Part shown: positions 41,708-50,434 of the stretch, piece by piece | How positions within the stretch are numbered: position 1 is the first letter of the stretch | Layout of the letters: each line of letters opens with the position of its first letter | Origin: Clostridiales bacterium UBA1701 | GTDB taxonomy: Bacteria > Bacillota > Clostridia > Oscillospirales > Oscillospiraceae | Assembly (NCBI GenBank): GCA_002320035.1 | Contig: DCJL01000021.1 | Coordinates: 18,677 to 82,676, forward strand | DNA: 64,000 nt | Direction: 5' to 3' | Program-made: the position numbers and the translations under genes | Notes under the pieces: generated by a model | Database searches by the model: none | What the model was told of the DNA's origin: nothing | The model's input: only the letters and a program-made list of their open reading frames with translations

Positions 41708-43636
41708 ATGGGAAGAAATCTTGCGGAAAAAATCATAGCGGCCCATCTTGTGGGCGGCGGAATGGAACCGGGGCAGGAGGCCGCGCTGAGAATTGACCAG
41801 ACCCTGACCCAGGACGCCACCGGCACCATGGCTTATCTGGAGTTTGAGTCCATGGGCATCGAGCGGGTGAAAACCAGGCGCTCGGTTGCCTATATTGACC
41901 ACAACACCCTCCAGTCCGGCTTTGAAAACGCCGATGATCACCGGTATATACAGAGCGTCGCCAAAAAGCACGGCATATGGTTTTCCCGGCCCGGAAACGG
42001 CATCTGCCATCAGGTGCATCTGGAGCGCTTCGGCGTGCCGGGGATGACCCTTGTGGGCTCCGACAGCCATACCCCTACTGCCGGGGGCCTCGGTATGCTG
42101 GCCTTTGGGGCCGGAGGCATGGATGTAGCCGTGGCCATGGGCGGCGGCGCTTATTATATCAACATGCCGAAGGTCATAAAGGTGGAGCTCTCCGGCGCGC
42201 TGCGCCCCTTTGTGACCGCCAAGGACATAAGCCTTGAGATCCTCCGTATTCTCTCGGTGAAGGGGGGCGTGGGCCGCGTGATTGAATGGGGCGGAGAGGG
42301 CGTGAAGTCGCTGTCCGTTCCCGAGCGGGCGACCATTACCAACATGGGCGCGGAGTTGGGGGCTACAAGCTCCATCTTCCCCTCGGACGAGGTGACGAGA
42401 GCCTTTCTGAAAGCCCAGGGCCGGGAAACGGATTACAGCCCCCTGGCCCCCGACCCGGACGCGGAATACGAGCGGGTCATAAAAATCGACCTGAGCGCGC
42501 TGGAGCCGCTCATAGCCTGCCCCCATATGCCGGACAATGTGGTTCCCGTAAAGAACCTCAGGGGCGTAAAGGTGGATCAGGTCTGCATCGGTTCCTGTAC
42601 CAATTCTTCTCTTATGGATATGCGCAAGGCCGCCGCCATGCTGAAAGGCCGCCGGATTTCGGACACGGTCAGTATGTCTGTCTCCCCCGGCTCCCGGCAG
42701 GTGCTCTCCATGCTGGCCGACTGCGGCGCACTCTCTGATATTCTGGCCTCCGGGGCCAGATTGCTGGAATGCGCCTGCGGCCCCTGCATCGGCATGGGTT
42801 TCTCACCCAACTCCGGCGGCGTGAGCCTGCGCACCTTTAACCGGAACTTTGAGGGCCGCAGCGGCACCGCCGATGCAAAGGTGTATCTCGTTTCCCCGGA
42901 GACCGCCGTGGCTTCCGCCCTCACGGGGGAGATCACCGACCCCAGGAGCCTTGGTCTCGAGCCGATCGAAATAGAAATGCCCGCCTCCTTCAAGCTGGAC
43001 GACAGCGCCGTGATCCCCCCGGCGGGCCCCGATGAAGCGGCGGCGCTTGAGGTCCTGCGGGGCCCCAATATAAAGCCTTTCCCCGAGGGAAAGCCCGTGG
43101 GGGACAGCATTTCCGCCAGCCTCACCCTCAAGGTGGGGGATAATATAAGCACCGACCATATCATGCCCGCCGGGGCCAAGATTCTGCCCTACCGCTCCAA
43201 TATTCCCAGGCTCTCCGCGTTTTGCTTTGCCGTCTGCGATAAGGACTTTGCCAAAAACGCCAAAGCGGCGGGGGAGAGCATCATCGTAGGCGGGGCCAAC
43301 TACGGCCAGGGGTCCTCCCGGGAGCACGCGGCCCTGGTACCGCTTTATCTGGGCGTCCGGGCCGTGATTGCCGTGAGCTTTGCCCGCATCCACGCGGCGA
43401 ACCTCATAAACGCGGGCATCCTGCCCCTGACTTTTCAAGACCCGGCGGACTACGGGCGGCTGGAGCAGGGGGAAAGGCTCCTCCTCTCCGGCATTGACGC
43501 GGGCCTTGACAGCGGGGAAATAACGCTTACCGCCGCCTGCGGCGAGATCAAGCTCCGCTGTGCCTTTACGGAGCGCCAGAAAGCGATGCTCCGGGCCGGC
43601 GGCTTGCTTAACTACACAAGAGAGGCGAGAGACTGA
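41708..43636 (+). CDS. acn: Aconitate hydratase (short single-chain type)
   Basis: 642 residues, one chain combining the LeuC-like domains and the swivelling LeuD-like domain. Iron-sulfur cysteines are in CIGSCTNSS at about 296 and ECACGPCIGMG at about 356-366. Substrate loops include SDSHTPTAGGLGMLAFGAGG and, in the swivel domain, GANYGQGSSREHAALVP. It interconverts citrate and isocitrate. The short form is common in clostridia and Bacteroides. The ATG at 41708, 5 bases after the regulator stop, has GGAG upstream; a TTG at 41699 is too close to that site. Confidence 0.88.
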   Translation: MGRNLAEKIIAAHLVGGGMEPGQEAALRIDQTLTQDATGTMAYLEFESMGIERVKTRRSVAYIDHNTLQSGFENADDHRYIQSVAKKHGIWFSRPGNGICHQVHLERFGVPGMTLVGSDSHTPTAGGLGMLAFGAGGMDVAVAMGGGAYYINMPKVIKVELSGALRPFVTAKDISLEILRILSVKGGVGRVIEWGGEGVKSLSVPERATITNMGAELGATSSIFPSDEVTRAFLKAQGRETDYSPLAPDPDAEYERVIKIDLSALEPLIACPHMPDNVVPVKNLRGVKVDQVCIGSCTNSSLMDMRKAAAMLKGRRISDTVSMSVSPGSRQVLSMLADCGALSDILASGARLLECACGPCIGMGFSPNSGGVSLRTFNRNFEGRSGTADAKVYLVSPETAVASALTGEITDPRSLGLEPIEIEMPASFKLDDSAVIPPAGPDEAAALEVLRGPNIKPFPEGKPVGDSISASLTLKVGDNISTDHIMPAGAKILPYRSNIPRLSAFCFAVCDKDFAKNAKAAGESIIVGGANYGQGSSREHAALVPLYLGVRAVIAVSFARIHAANLINAGILPLTFQDPADYGRLEQGERLLLSGIDAGLDSGEITLTAACGEIKLRCAFTERQKAMLRAGGLLNYTREARD

Positions 43637-44775
43637 TGGAAGATTTCATTGAAAAAGCGGCGGAGCATTTCAAGGCTCTGCTTGAGGAACAGCTCCGGCG
43701 CCAGGAGCGCATGGAGAGGGGCGCCGGAAACCGGGACTTTGCCGGGGCGGATAAAATCGTCATAGGTGTCGTTCCCGGGGACGGGATCGGCCCCATTATT
43801 ATGGCGCAGGCCAGACGGGCTCTGGAAAAGCTCCTCGCCGGGGAACTGGCCAAGGGCCGGGTAGCGCTGCGGGATATCGGGGGTCTGACCATTGAGAACA
43901 GGCTGGAAAAGGGGCAGGCGGTTCCCGATGAGGTGCTGGCGGAGATCAAAGCCTGCGACGTGCTCCTGAAAGGCCCCACCACCACGCCCAAGGGCGGCAG
44001 CCTGGAAAGCGCCAATGTGACGCTGCGGCGGGAGCTGGATCTCTATGCCAACGTCCGCCCGGTGACCGTCCCCGAGCAGGGAATCGACTGGATCTTTTTC
44101 CGGGAGAACACCGAGGGAGAGTATGCCCTGGGCAGCCGCGGCGTGGAGCTGCCGGGCAAGCTCAGCATGGATTTCAAGGTCACCACCGACGCGGGCACCC
44201 GCCGCATTGCCAGAGCCGCCTTTGACTATGCCCGTGCAAACGGGAAAAAGAGCGTGGCCATTGTCACCAAGGCCAATATAATGAAAAAGACCGACGGCAT
44301 GTTCTCCCGCATCTGCCATGAGGTGGCGGCGGATTACCCGGAGATCGAAGCCGAGGACTGGTATATCGACATCATGACCGCAAATCTTGTCAACGAGGCC
44401 ATACGCAGCCGCTTCCAGGTCTTTCTCCTTCCCAACCTCTACGGCGATATTATTACCGACGAGGCCGCCCAGATTCAGGGCGGCGTGGGTACTGCCGGCA
44501 GCGCCAATATCGGCGGGCGCTGGGCGATGTTTGAGGCTATTCATGGCTCCGCCCCCCGCAAGATGGAAAACGGCGAGGGGGATTATGCCAACCCCGCCAG
44601 CATTTTGAAAGCGGCCGAGATGCTCCTGCGCCACATTGCCATGCCGGAAAAGGCCGATAAGCTGGCCCAAGCCCTCCGCAGCTGTACGGAAACTGAGCGC
44701 CGCGTGGTCGTTACCGGCCACCGGGACGGCGCCACCTGCGCCCAATTTGGGGACTATCTTATGGAAAAGCTCTGA
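43636..44775 (+). CDS. icd: Isocitrate dehydrogenase (isocitrate/isopropylmalate family)
   Basis: 379 residues with a charged 30-residue N-terminal extension. The core starts IVIGVVPGDGIGPIIM. The substrate helix ESANVTLRRELDLYANVRP keeps the Ser and Asn and the arginines that hold isocitrate in E. coli ICDH (S-x-N-x-x-L-R), unlike isopropylmalate dehydrogenases, which have leucines there. The metal site reads LLPNLYGDIITDEAAQIQGG. It yields 2-oxoglutarate, so this operon can feed glutamate synthesis. The cofactor (NAD or NADP) cannot be settled by eye. Overlaps the aconitase stop by one base. Confidence 0.82.
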   Translation: MEDFIEKAAEHFKALLEEQLRRQERMERGAGNRDFAGADKIVIGVVPGDGIGPIIMAQARRALEKLLAGELAKGRVALRDIGGLTIENRLEKGQAVPDEVLAEIKACDVLLKGPTTTPKGGSLESANVTLRRELDLYANVRPVTVPEQGIDWIFFRENTEGEYALGSRGVELPGKLSMDFKVTTDAGTRRIARAAFDYARANGKKSVAIVTKANIMKKTDGMFSRICHEVAADYPEIEAEDWYIDIMTANLVNEAIRSRFQVFLLPNLYGDIITDEAAQIQGGVGTAGSANIGGRWAMFEAIHGSAPRKMENGEGDYANPASILKAAEMLLRHIAMPEKADKLAQALRSCTETERRVVVTGHRDGATCAQFGDYLMEKL

Positions 44776-44781
44776 AAAAAG

Positions 44782-44821
44782 AACAGGCCCCGGCCGCAAT
44801 CAAAAGCGGCCGGGGCCTGTT
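44782..44821. terminator. Strong hairpin after the citrate operon
   Basis: Perfect 16-bp stem, 44782-44797 with 44806-44821. Six A's precede it but no T-run follows on the plus strand, so as an intrinsic terminator it would work better on the minus strand. It still probably marks the end of the operon. Confidence 0.55.
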
Positions 44822-44934
44822 GCTGCAAAGAAACCGGAATACCCATGTAAGTGCCCCTCCGGAGCGGGAATATACAGGGACGCTTTCCCAGGATGCCGCA
44901 TATAGTGATATAAACGCCAAAATGAGGTGAGGCC

Positions 44935-45540
44935 TTGAGGGACGATTATTATCCCTTTGTCAATCTGCCCCTGCCCTATGGCTATGGGGCAATGGAGCCG
45001 TATATAGACGAAAAAACCATGCGCGTGCACCACGACGGGCATCTGGAAGCATACATCAGCAAGCTCAACGCCGCGCTTAAAGAGCGGCCCGGGCTGCAGA
45101 TGCTGCCGCTTGCGGCCCTGGTGCGGGGCGGAGCGCTGCTGGGGGAGGAGGTGGCCCGGAACGCCGGGGGCGTTTATAACCACCGCTTTTATTTCGAACT
45201 GTTGCAGAACCCGGCGGACAGAGAGCCGCACGGCGCGCTGAGAAAGGCTATCGAGCGGGATTTCGGGGGCTTTGCGCAGTTTCGTGAAGAGTTCAAAAAG
45301 GCGGCTTTGTCCGTGTTCGGCTCAGGCTACGCCTGGCTTGCCGCGGAACGGGGACGGCTTGCGATCCTCACCACCGGGAATCAGGATACCCCCCTCCAGC
45401 GAGGGATGAAACCGGTGCTGAATGTGGACGTATGGGAACATGCCTATTATCTCAAGCATCAGTACCGCCGGGCGGACTATATTGAGGACTGGTTCAAAAT
45501 AATAAACTGGCCCCGGGCCGAGAGTAATTTCCTGGGCTGA
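44935..45540 (+). CDS. sod: Superoxide dismutase (Fe/Mn)
   Basis: 201 residues. Metal ligands are visible: His in MRVHHDGHLEAYISKL (about 30), His in GGVYNHRFYFELL (about 83), and Asp and His in VLNVDVWEHAYYLKHQYRRA (about 163-167). The region FGSGYAWL is standard. It removes superoxide in the cytoplasm, useful for an anaerobe exposed to oxygen. The TTG at 44935 is taken as start because GAGGTGAGG lies upstream and no ATG in this frame precedes the conserved region. Sits alone between two hairpins. Confidence 0.9.
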   Translation: MRDDYYPFVNLPLPYGYGAMEPYIDEKTMRVHHDGHLEAYISKLNAALKERPGLQMLPLAALVRGGALLGEEVARNAGGVYNHRFYFELLQNPADREPHGALRKAIERDFGGFAQFREEFKKAALSVFGSGYAWLAAERGRLAILTTGNQDTPLQRGMKPVLNVDVWEHAYYLKHQYRRADYIEDWFKIINWPRAESNFLG

Positions 45541-45542
45541 AA

Positions 45543-45573
45543 AAGCGCCCTCCGGATCGCCGGAGGGCGCTTC
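45543..45573. terminator. Terminator after the superoxide dismutase gene
   Basis: A 13-bp stem, 45543-45555 with 45560-45572, with an ATCG loop. A-rich before and TT after, so weakly two-way. It also lies directly after the minus-strand 46-codon gene. Confidence 0.75.
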
Positions 45574-45580
45574 CCCGTGG

Positions 45581-45721
45581 TTACAGATCCTCCCGGTCGG
45601 CGGCGGGAAGATCGTTTTCCACATTGTCGCGGGCAAGGTCATTGTCGATGACGGGATAGACCGGAGAGATGGGTTTATCCGTGTTTCCGGGCTTTTCAGG
45701 CGCTTTCTTCTTTTTCTGCAT
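45581..45721 (-). CDS. Hypothetical 46-residue protein
   Basis: 46 residues, lysine-rich at the N-terminus (MQKKKKAPEKPGNTDKPISP) and acidic at the end (NDLPAADREDL). No transmembrane helix and no recognised domain; it looks disordered. The case for a real gene is a GAGGTGA ribosome binding site 7 bases before the ATG and terminators on both sides. Function unknown. Confidence 0.5.
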   Translation of the reverse strand: MQKKKKAPEKPGNTDKPISPVYPVIDNDLARDNVENDLPAADREDL

Positions 45722-45770
45722 AAAACATCACCTCGGGGAAAGTTTGCCCGTTTTAGGCCTGTATTACAAG

Positions 45771-45800
45771 GAAAATCCCGCCGTAAAAGGCGGGATTTTC
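45771..45800 (-). terminator. Terminator of the exonuclease gene
   Basis: Perfect 12-bp stem, 45771-45782 with 45789-45800, whose arms end in A4/T4. It lies 3 bases beyond the exonuclease stop and insulates the 46-codon gene. Confidence 0.85.
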
Positions 45801-45803
45801 TGA

Positions 45804-46787
45804 TTATTTCGCCGGACGGTTGCGGCGGCTGGAATGGCTGCGGCCCCGGCGGCGGGCCTGGGTGGCTTTGGCCTTGTAAAAGTCCAGCATTTCCGCGTCA
45901 GCCTCGTACACGAGGATGTTTACGCCCCAACTGTTGTCTTCCAAGGACTTCCGGAAGCGAACGCGCATGAGATGGCTGCCGTGCTCCGGGCAGGAGAACA
46001 CGTTCATATAACGCTGATCGCCCTGATTGACCCACTTGGCGCCCTTCAGCTCCGCGCCGCAGACGGGACAGCAGAAGCGAGAGAGCCTTTCGTCGGCAAA
46101 TGCGGCGGCCTTGCTCTCAAAGCCCTCGCAGGACTCGTGCAGAATGGGCTCTGGACCGGCGTTTTCCACAGGAGGCCGGAAATTCGGCATACGGGCGGCC
46201 AGGATCCGCCCTGCGTCCGGGTAAAGGCGCAGGCCCTCGTCCATGTCCAGCCTGGTGCAGACAAGGGCGGTGTTATACGCGTCCCCAAGCGCGTCGTGGG
46301 CGACGCGGGTCTGCTCAATTTCAAAATGCTCCATGGCACTGGCGAGGGACTTCTGGTTTTTGTCCCCGCCGGTCTGGAGATTGTAGATCAGCTGGAGATT
46401 TATCCAACCGTCTATCCAGTCCCAGTCCAAGTCGTGAATAATGATGTTCTGTTCCAGAATCCCCTGGTCGTCACAGCCCCAGGTGATAAAGGTCACATCT
46501 TCTCCGCACCAGGCGCGGAAACGCTCCAGGGCCTCGGGGAAAGAGAAGCCGTTGGCAAGGCGCTCTTTGTCAAAACCGGTTATTTTCTTGACCTTATAGT
46601 GCATGCGTTTGAAGTAGACGGGCTTGACATCAATAGTAAACTCCTCGCCGGGAGTCATGTCCTCGTTGAGCTTTACCGCGCCGATTTCGATTATCTCCCC
46701 GCTGAGATGGATGGGGAGCTTGTTGAATACGGAGGACTTGGAGCTCATTGCCTGATTCCACTCCAGATCCACCACCACATAGTTCAT
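45804..46787 (-). CDS. DEDDh 3'-5' exonuclease with zinc ribbon tail
   Basis: 327 residues. The exonuclease motifs are VVVDLEWNQ (Exo I, Asp and Glu), FITWGCDDQGIL (Exo II) and RVAHDALGDAYNTALVC (Exo III, His and Asp). This resembles the KapD/ERI-1-like branch of the RNase T/DNA polymerase epsilon superfamily. Residues about 235-290 carry a CPVCG zinc ribbon (RFCCPVCGAELKGAKWV and FSCPEHGSH), and the tail is basic. Likely an RNA- or DNA-processing nuclease; the substrate is unknown. Confidence 0.83.
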   Translation of the reverse strand: MNYVVVDLEWNQAMSSKSSVFNKLPIHLSGEIIEIGAVKLNEDMTPGEEFTIDVKPVYFKRMHYKVKKITGFDKERLANGFSFPEALERFRAWCGEDVTFITWGCDDQGILEQNIIIHDLDWDWIDGWINLQLIYNLQTGGDKNQKSLASAMEHFEIEQTRVAHDALGDAYNTALVCTRLDMDEGLRLYPDAGRILAARMPNFRPPVENAGPEPILHESCEGFESKAAAFADERLSRFCCPVCGAELKGAKWVNQGDQRYMNVFSCPEHGSHLMRVRFRKSLEDNSWGVNILVYEADAEMLDFYKAKATQARRRGRSHSSRRNRPAK

Positions 46788-46919
46788 AGCATTAATTCCT
46801 TTATCTAAAACTCGTGAAAGGAATTATATCATATCCTTAACACGAATGCACTACTTTTTTCGCATATTTGCGTCACAAAGGGCGGCTGCCCTTAAATTCT
46901 TCCTTTACCCATGGAAAAC

Positions 46920-46946
46920 GGCGGCGGATGCTGTGCATCTGCCGCC
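46920..46946 (-). terminator. Terminator of the oleate hydratase gene
   Basis: A 12-bp stem, 46920-46931 with 46935-46946, with one G-T pair and a 3-base loop. On the minus strand it is followed by GTTTTCC. It lies 22 bases past the stop codon. Confidence 0.65.
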
Positions 46947-46968
46947 GGCGGGGACTGTATGGCTTGGA

Positions 46969-48759
46969 TCAGATATCGAAATCGACCATGTCGTAGCGCC
47001 GGAGAAGGGTGCCGATTTCTGTCTGGTCGAGTTTTTTGAGAATGGCCCGGATGACAGGCTTGGTGATAAATTTAGGCAGGGGCAGCTTCATATCCGTGAG
47101 CCGGCGGCCGTCCATGAGCTTTTTGGTGCTCTGCATCAGCACCCGGACGTCATACACGGAGTTAAAGACCTCGGGAACGCCCCGGTCTACGTTGCAGAGC
47201 GTATAGACCGCTTCCATGGCCGTACGCACGGAATATTCGGTCGTGAACACGGTATCCCGGAAGGTTTCCGCATGATTGCCGAGGAAAGCAAAGTTCACAA
47301 CGCCGGCGGGGACCACATCGGGGCGGTCGCCCTTGTGGCGGCAGATGAAGTAAGTGGTGACTCTGGGCATCATGACGGGGATGCAGTTGCAGCTTGAGGC
47401 GGCCAGCCGGTCTATCTTTTCAAGGGGCACGCCGATGTGGTACAGCCACTCTCTGGCGATCTCCTCGCCGGTGCAGTCGCGCATACGCTTTTTCACATAG
47501 TTGCCCTTGCGGTCGGTATAGAGGCCGTAAATCCAGACTACCACCTGATTCTTGGGCTGCACCTTGAAGTGAGGCTGGCGGTTTACGGTCCAGCTCATTA
47601 CCCAGCCGGAGTCCCGGCAGGTGACGATGCCGCCGGTGACGACCATGCCGCTTCTGGGATCGCGCTTGCAGATGGCCTGTATGTAGGGAATGATCTCCTC
47701 GTCGAGCGTGGTCAGGGTGGCGGACTCCCACTGGGTCAGCTCCGGGTCTTTGAGAAACGCATCGGGATGGCCGAAGCTGGGGTCCTGTTTGGCAATGTTC
47801 TGCCACATCTTCCAGCTGTCCCTGACGGAGGTGTCGAAGCCGGGAGCGGTGTGGTGGTCGCCGATGGTGGCGTTGGAACAGTTGGAGCCGTTGGTGAAGA
47901 ACACCAGTGTGTTCTCGTCTATGTTCATGGATTTGGGAACGCCCTTCTCGGTATATTCTATTCTGGTTGCCACCTTGCGGGCGTGGTTGGTGTCGAAGAT
48001 CACATTGGTGCCGCAGGTGCTGAACATGAACTTCACGCCCCGGTCCCGCAAATACTTGATCATGGGCAGGATCATCGACTCATACTGGTTGTACTTGGTA
48101 AACTTCAGGGCCCGCAGTTCCGGCAGGCCGCCGATATGATGGATGAAGCGGTGGACATATTTTTTTACTTCCAGGGCGCTGTGCTCGTCCTTGAAGGCAA
48201 ACATGGTGCGCCAGTACCACCAGAAATTGGAGTCGAACACCTCTTTGGTCCAGATTTCATTGATGGCTTTGCCGTATAGGTCCTCATCCTTCATGAAGAA
48301 CAGCTTCATGATCTCCATGCAGGCCTTGTCGGACAGACCGAACTGGCCGTCTGTGTGGGCGTCCCGGCCCCGTTTTTCGGTCACGCGGCAGAGAGAATAG
48401 TTGGGATCGTGCTTGTTGAGCCAGTAGTACTCGTCAAGCACGGACACATCGGGGGTTTCTATTGAGGGAATACTGCGGAAAAGATCCCAGAGGCACTCAA
48501 AATGGTTCTCCATTTCCCGGCCGCCTCTGATGATGAAGCCCTTGTCAACGTTCAGAATACCGTCGCAGGCGCCTCCTGCCACAGGCATGTCCTCCATAAC
48601 GGTGATGTTTTCTCCCGGCATTTGCGCGTCGCGCACCAGAAAACAGGCCGCTGCCAGGCCTGCCAGACCCGCGCCGATTACAACCGCGTGTTTTTTCTCA
48701 ATGCCCTCTGGTTTTTCCGGGCGGGCAAAGGCCTCGTAATTTCCGTTGCTGTAATACAT
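46969..48759 (-). CDS. ohyA: Oleate hydratase (myosin-cross-reactive antigen family)
   Basis: 596 residues, full length for the family. The FAD-binding loop is VVIGAGLAGLAAACFLVRDA at about residues 27-46, and the family signature IIRGGREMENHFECLWDL is at about 75-92. KYNQYESMILPMIKYL, WESATLTTLDEEIIPYIQAI and GNHAETFRDTVFTTEYSVRT are also characteristic. It adds water to the 9-cis double bond of oleate and linoleate, giving 10-hydroxy fatty acids, a detoxification reaction of gut bacteria. It lies 41 bases after the Crp/Fnr gene, so the two are probably cotranscribed. Confidence 0.95.
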   Translation of the reverse strand: MYYSNGNYEAFARPEKPEGIEKKHAVVIGAGLAGLAAACFLVRDAQMPGENITVMEDMPVAGGACDGILNVDKGFIIRGGREMENHFECLWDLFRSIPSIETPDVSVLDEYYWLNKHDPNYSLCRVTEKRGRDAHTDGQFGLSDKACMEIMKLFFMKDEDLYGKAINEIWTKEVFDSNFWWYWRTMFAFKDEHSALEVKKYVHRFIHHIGGLPELRALKFTKYNQYESMILPMIKYLRDRGVKFMFSTCGTNVIFDTNHARKVATRIEYTEKGVPKSMNIDENTLVFFTNGSNCSNATIGDHHTAPGFDTSVRDSWKMWQNIAKQDPSFGHPDAFLKDPELTQWESATLTTLDEEIIPYIQAICKRDPRSGMVVTGGIVTCRDSGWVMSWTVNRQPHFKVQPKNQVVVWIYGLYTDRKGNYVKKRMRDCTGEEIAREWLYHIGVPLEKIDRLAASSCNCIPVMMPRVTTYFICRHKGDRPDVVPAGVVNFAFLGNHAETFRDTVFTTEYSVRTAMEAVYTLCNVDRGVPEVFNSVYDVRVLMQSTKKLMDGRRLTDMKLPLPKFITKPVIRAILKKLDQTEIGTLLRRYDMVDFDI

Positions 48760-48800
48760 ATTTTTCCTCCCCCAAAATATTGTTGTATTTTTATGCGGTT

Positions 48801-49487
48801 TTACCGCACAATTCCCAATAAACTGAGTCTCTCCCGGTCAAGAATACCAATTTTCCCTCTTGAGGTGGAAATCAGGCCCTCGCAGCGCAGACGCTCCACC
48901 TCGCGGCTGACCACTTCCCGCGTGGTCCCAAGATGGTTTGCAATCTGCTCGTGGGTTATATGGATATTGTCGCAGCGCTCCCGCCCGGCCTGTTCGATGA
49001 TCACGCTGGCAATGCTGTGTCTGAGAGAGCAGAACATGTATTTTTCCATGCAGTTAAGTATGCTCTGCGCACATCTGGCCGCCGTGTCGAAAATGAATTC
49101 CGCGAGCTGCGGCACCTGGAAAGCCAAGGGGCTTATTTGCGCCCGGCTTATATAGGCAATAACAGAATCCTCATAGGCCTGGAGCTGGGGGACAATGTCG
49201 TTTGGCCCGGCTTCATCAACGGTCATGATTGTGAAAGCCTCACCCTTGTGAATGAAAAGAATGCTTATCTCCCTGCCGTTCTCGGCAGAGAGATAGAGAC
49301 GCATCCGCCCCTCAAGCAGGAGAAGAAGCCCGTCCTTTTTCTTGCTGTTAAAGCTGATGTAATCCCCGCGAAGGTAGTGCTTTATAATAAAGTCTTGCTT
49401 TAGCTGCGTTTTTTGTTCGGGGCTGAACGCATCCCAGAAAGGCAGAATCTTTGAAATCTGCTCCCGATAAGTATCCGTTATATACAT
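48801..49487 (-). CDS. Crp/Fnr family regulator
   Basis: 228 residues. A cyclic-nucleotide-binding-like beta-roll (about 15-125, with LLLLEGRMRLYLSAENGRE) is joined by the dimer helix to a Crp-type winged helix: HITHEQIANHLGTTREVVSR then EVERLR at about 170-195. It lacks the N-terminal Fe-S cysteine cluster of FNR. Its ligand is unknown; its tandem position ahead of oleate hydratase suggests that it senses fatty acids or membrane or redox stress. The ATG at 49487 is favoured by GGAGG just upstream. Confidence 0.85.
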   Translation of the reverse strand: MYITDTYREQISKILPFWDAFSPEQKTQLKQDFIIKHYLRGDYISFNSKKKDGLLLLLEGRMRLYLSAENGREISILFIHKGEAFTIMTVDEAGPNDIVPQLQAYEDSVIAYISRAQISPLAFQVPQLAEFIFDTAARCAQSILNCMEKYMFCSLRHSIASVIIEQAGRERCDNIHITHEQIANHLGTTREVVSREVERLRCEGLISTSRGKIGILDRERLSLLGIVR

Positions 49488-49507
49488 TGAAGCAGCCTCC
49501 ATTCAGA

Positions 49508-49568
49508 CAGTTCGAAAGATGTTATAACTACTAACATAAACGGACGAAAAAAAGGACGCAGTTCGAAA
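49508..49568. repeat. Paired CAGTTCGAAA sites upstream of the Crp/Fnr gene
   Basis: CAGTTCGAAA occurs at 49508-49517 and 49559-49568, 51 bases apart on the same strand, each holding a TTCGAA palindrome. They flank the likely promoter of the regulator-oleate hydratase operon and may be operator sites. Confidence 0.4.
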
Positions 49569-49677
49569 TCCATTGCATGTTCAAATTTTATCAAAACGGC
49601 GTTCAATTTCCGTATCAAATGTTACACAAAAAACAAATAGCCTGATGACTTCATATAAAATAGCAAAAGCAACAATA

Positions 49678-50304
49678 TCACACGGGATTTTTTATGTAAT
49701 TTGCAATTAGGTTTCCGGTGAAACGCACCACATCCACGGGTTTGACACCAAAGGAGACATTTTCATAAATGGCGGTTCCGGTATAAGCATTAAGCAAAAC
49801 CTGATATACCGCATAGATGTCCACATCCTTTCGGATTGACCCGTCGGCAACGCCTTCTTTCAGTGCTTTCAGGGCGGGGATAGGGATTTCCCTGTCATAA
49901 TATTTCCAGAAAACATTGTATATTTCTCCGCCCTCCGTGTCCCCTGAAAAGCGGTATGCGAACATCTCTCTGGTGTAGTCGTACCACTGGGGAAACTCCG
50001 AATAGGCTGAAAAATATACATCCATGCTGGCAACAAATTTTTCGTACCCGCTGCTGTCCCGCAGATTCATCCGCTCATATTTTTCCATGTACCTGCGGTA
50101 AAAGTCGTTCAGAGCGTTCTGCCAGACCTGCGCCACAAGCATGTCCTTGCTGCCGAAGTAACGGTATATGGACATAGGCGCCAGACCGGATTTTTTTGCG
50201 ATACGGTTTATGCTTGTGGCGGCGATCCCATCGCTGATAAAAAGCCCGAGAGCCACATCGATGACCCGGGCAATGTTGTTTTCACGTTCCTCGCGCTGGC
50301 TCAT
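49678..50304 (-). CDS. TetR family regulator
   Basis: 208 residues from the chosen start. The helix-turn-helix is complete: ALGLFISDGIAATSINRIAK then KSGLAPMSIYRYFGSKDMLV at about 15-55. The ligand domain that follows is not assignable. The start at 50304 is preceded by GGGAG and gives a normal N-terminus; an ATG at 50391 would add a stretch overlapping the operator region. It is divergent from murF, with a 19-base palindrome between them. Confidence 0.85.
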   Translation of the reverse strand: MSQREERENNIARVIDVALGLFISDGIAATSINRIAKKSGLAPMSIYRYFGSKDMLVAQVWQNALNDFYRRYMEKYERMNLRDSSGYEKFVASMDVYFSAYSEFPQWYDYTREMFAYRFSGDTEGGEIYNVFWKYYDREIPIPALKALKEGVADGSIRKDVDIYAVYQVLLNAYTGTAIYENVSFGVKPVDVVRFTGNLIANYIKNPV

Positions 50305-50385
50305 TTTCTTCAGCTCCCTTCCTTTGCCAGTATCGCACAGTTTCAGGCTCATTGCAAAGAGAATATGAAATTTCGGAATATTTTT

Positions 50386-50414
50386 TTGCATATCCTGTAA
50401 GGATATGGTATACT
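50386..50414 (+). promoter_or_regulatory. murF promoter with TetR-type operator
   Basis: TTGCAT at 50386-50391, 17-base spacer, TATACT at 50409-50414. A perfect palindrome, CATATCC-TGTAA-GGATATG (50389-50407), fills the spacer. Its 7-base arms and 19-base length suit a TetR dimer, and the tetR gene is divergent next to it. Confidence 0.75.
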
Positions 50415-50434
50415 GCCGGTCTGGAGGAGATGCT

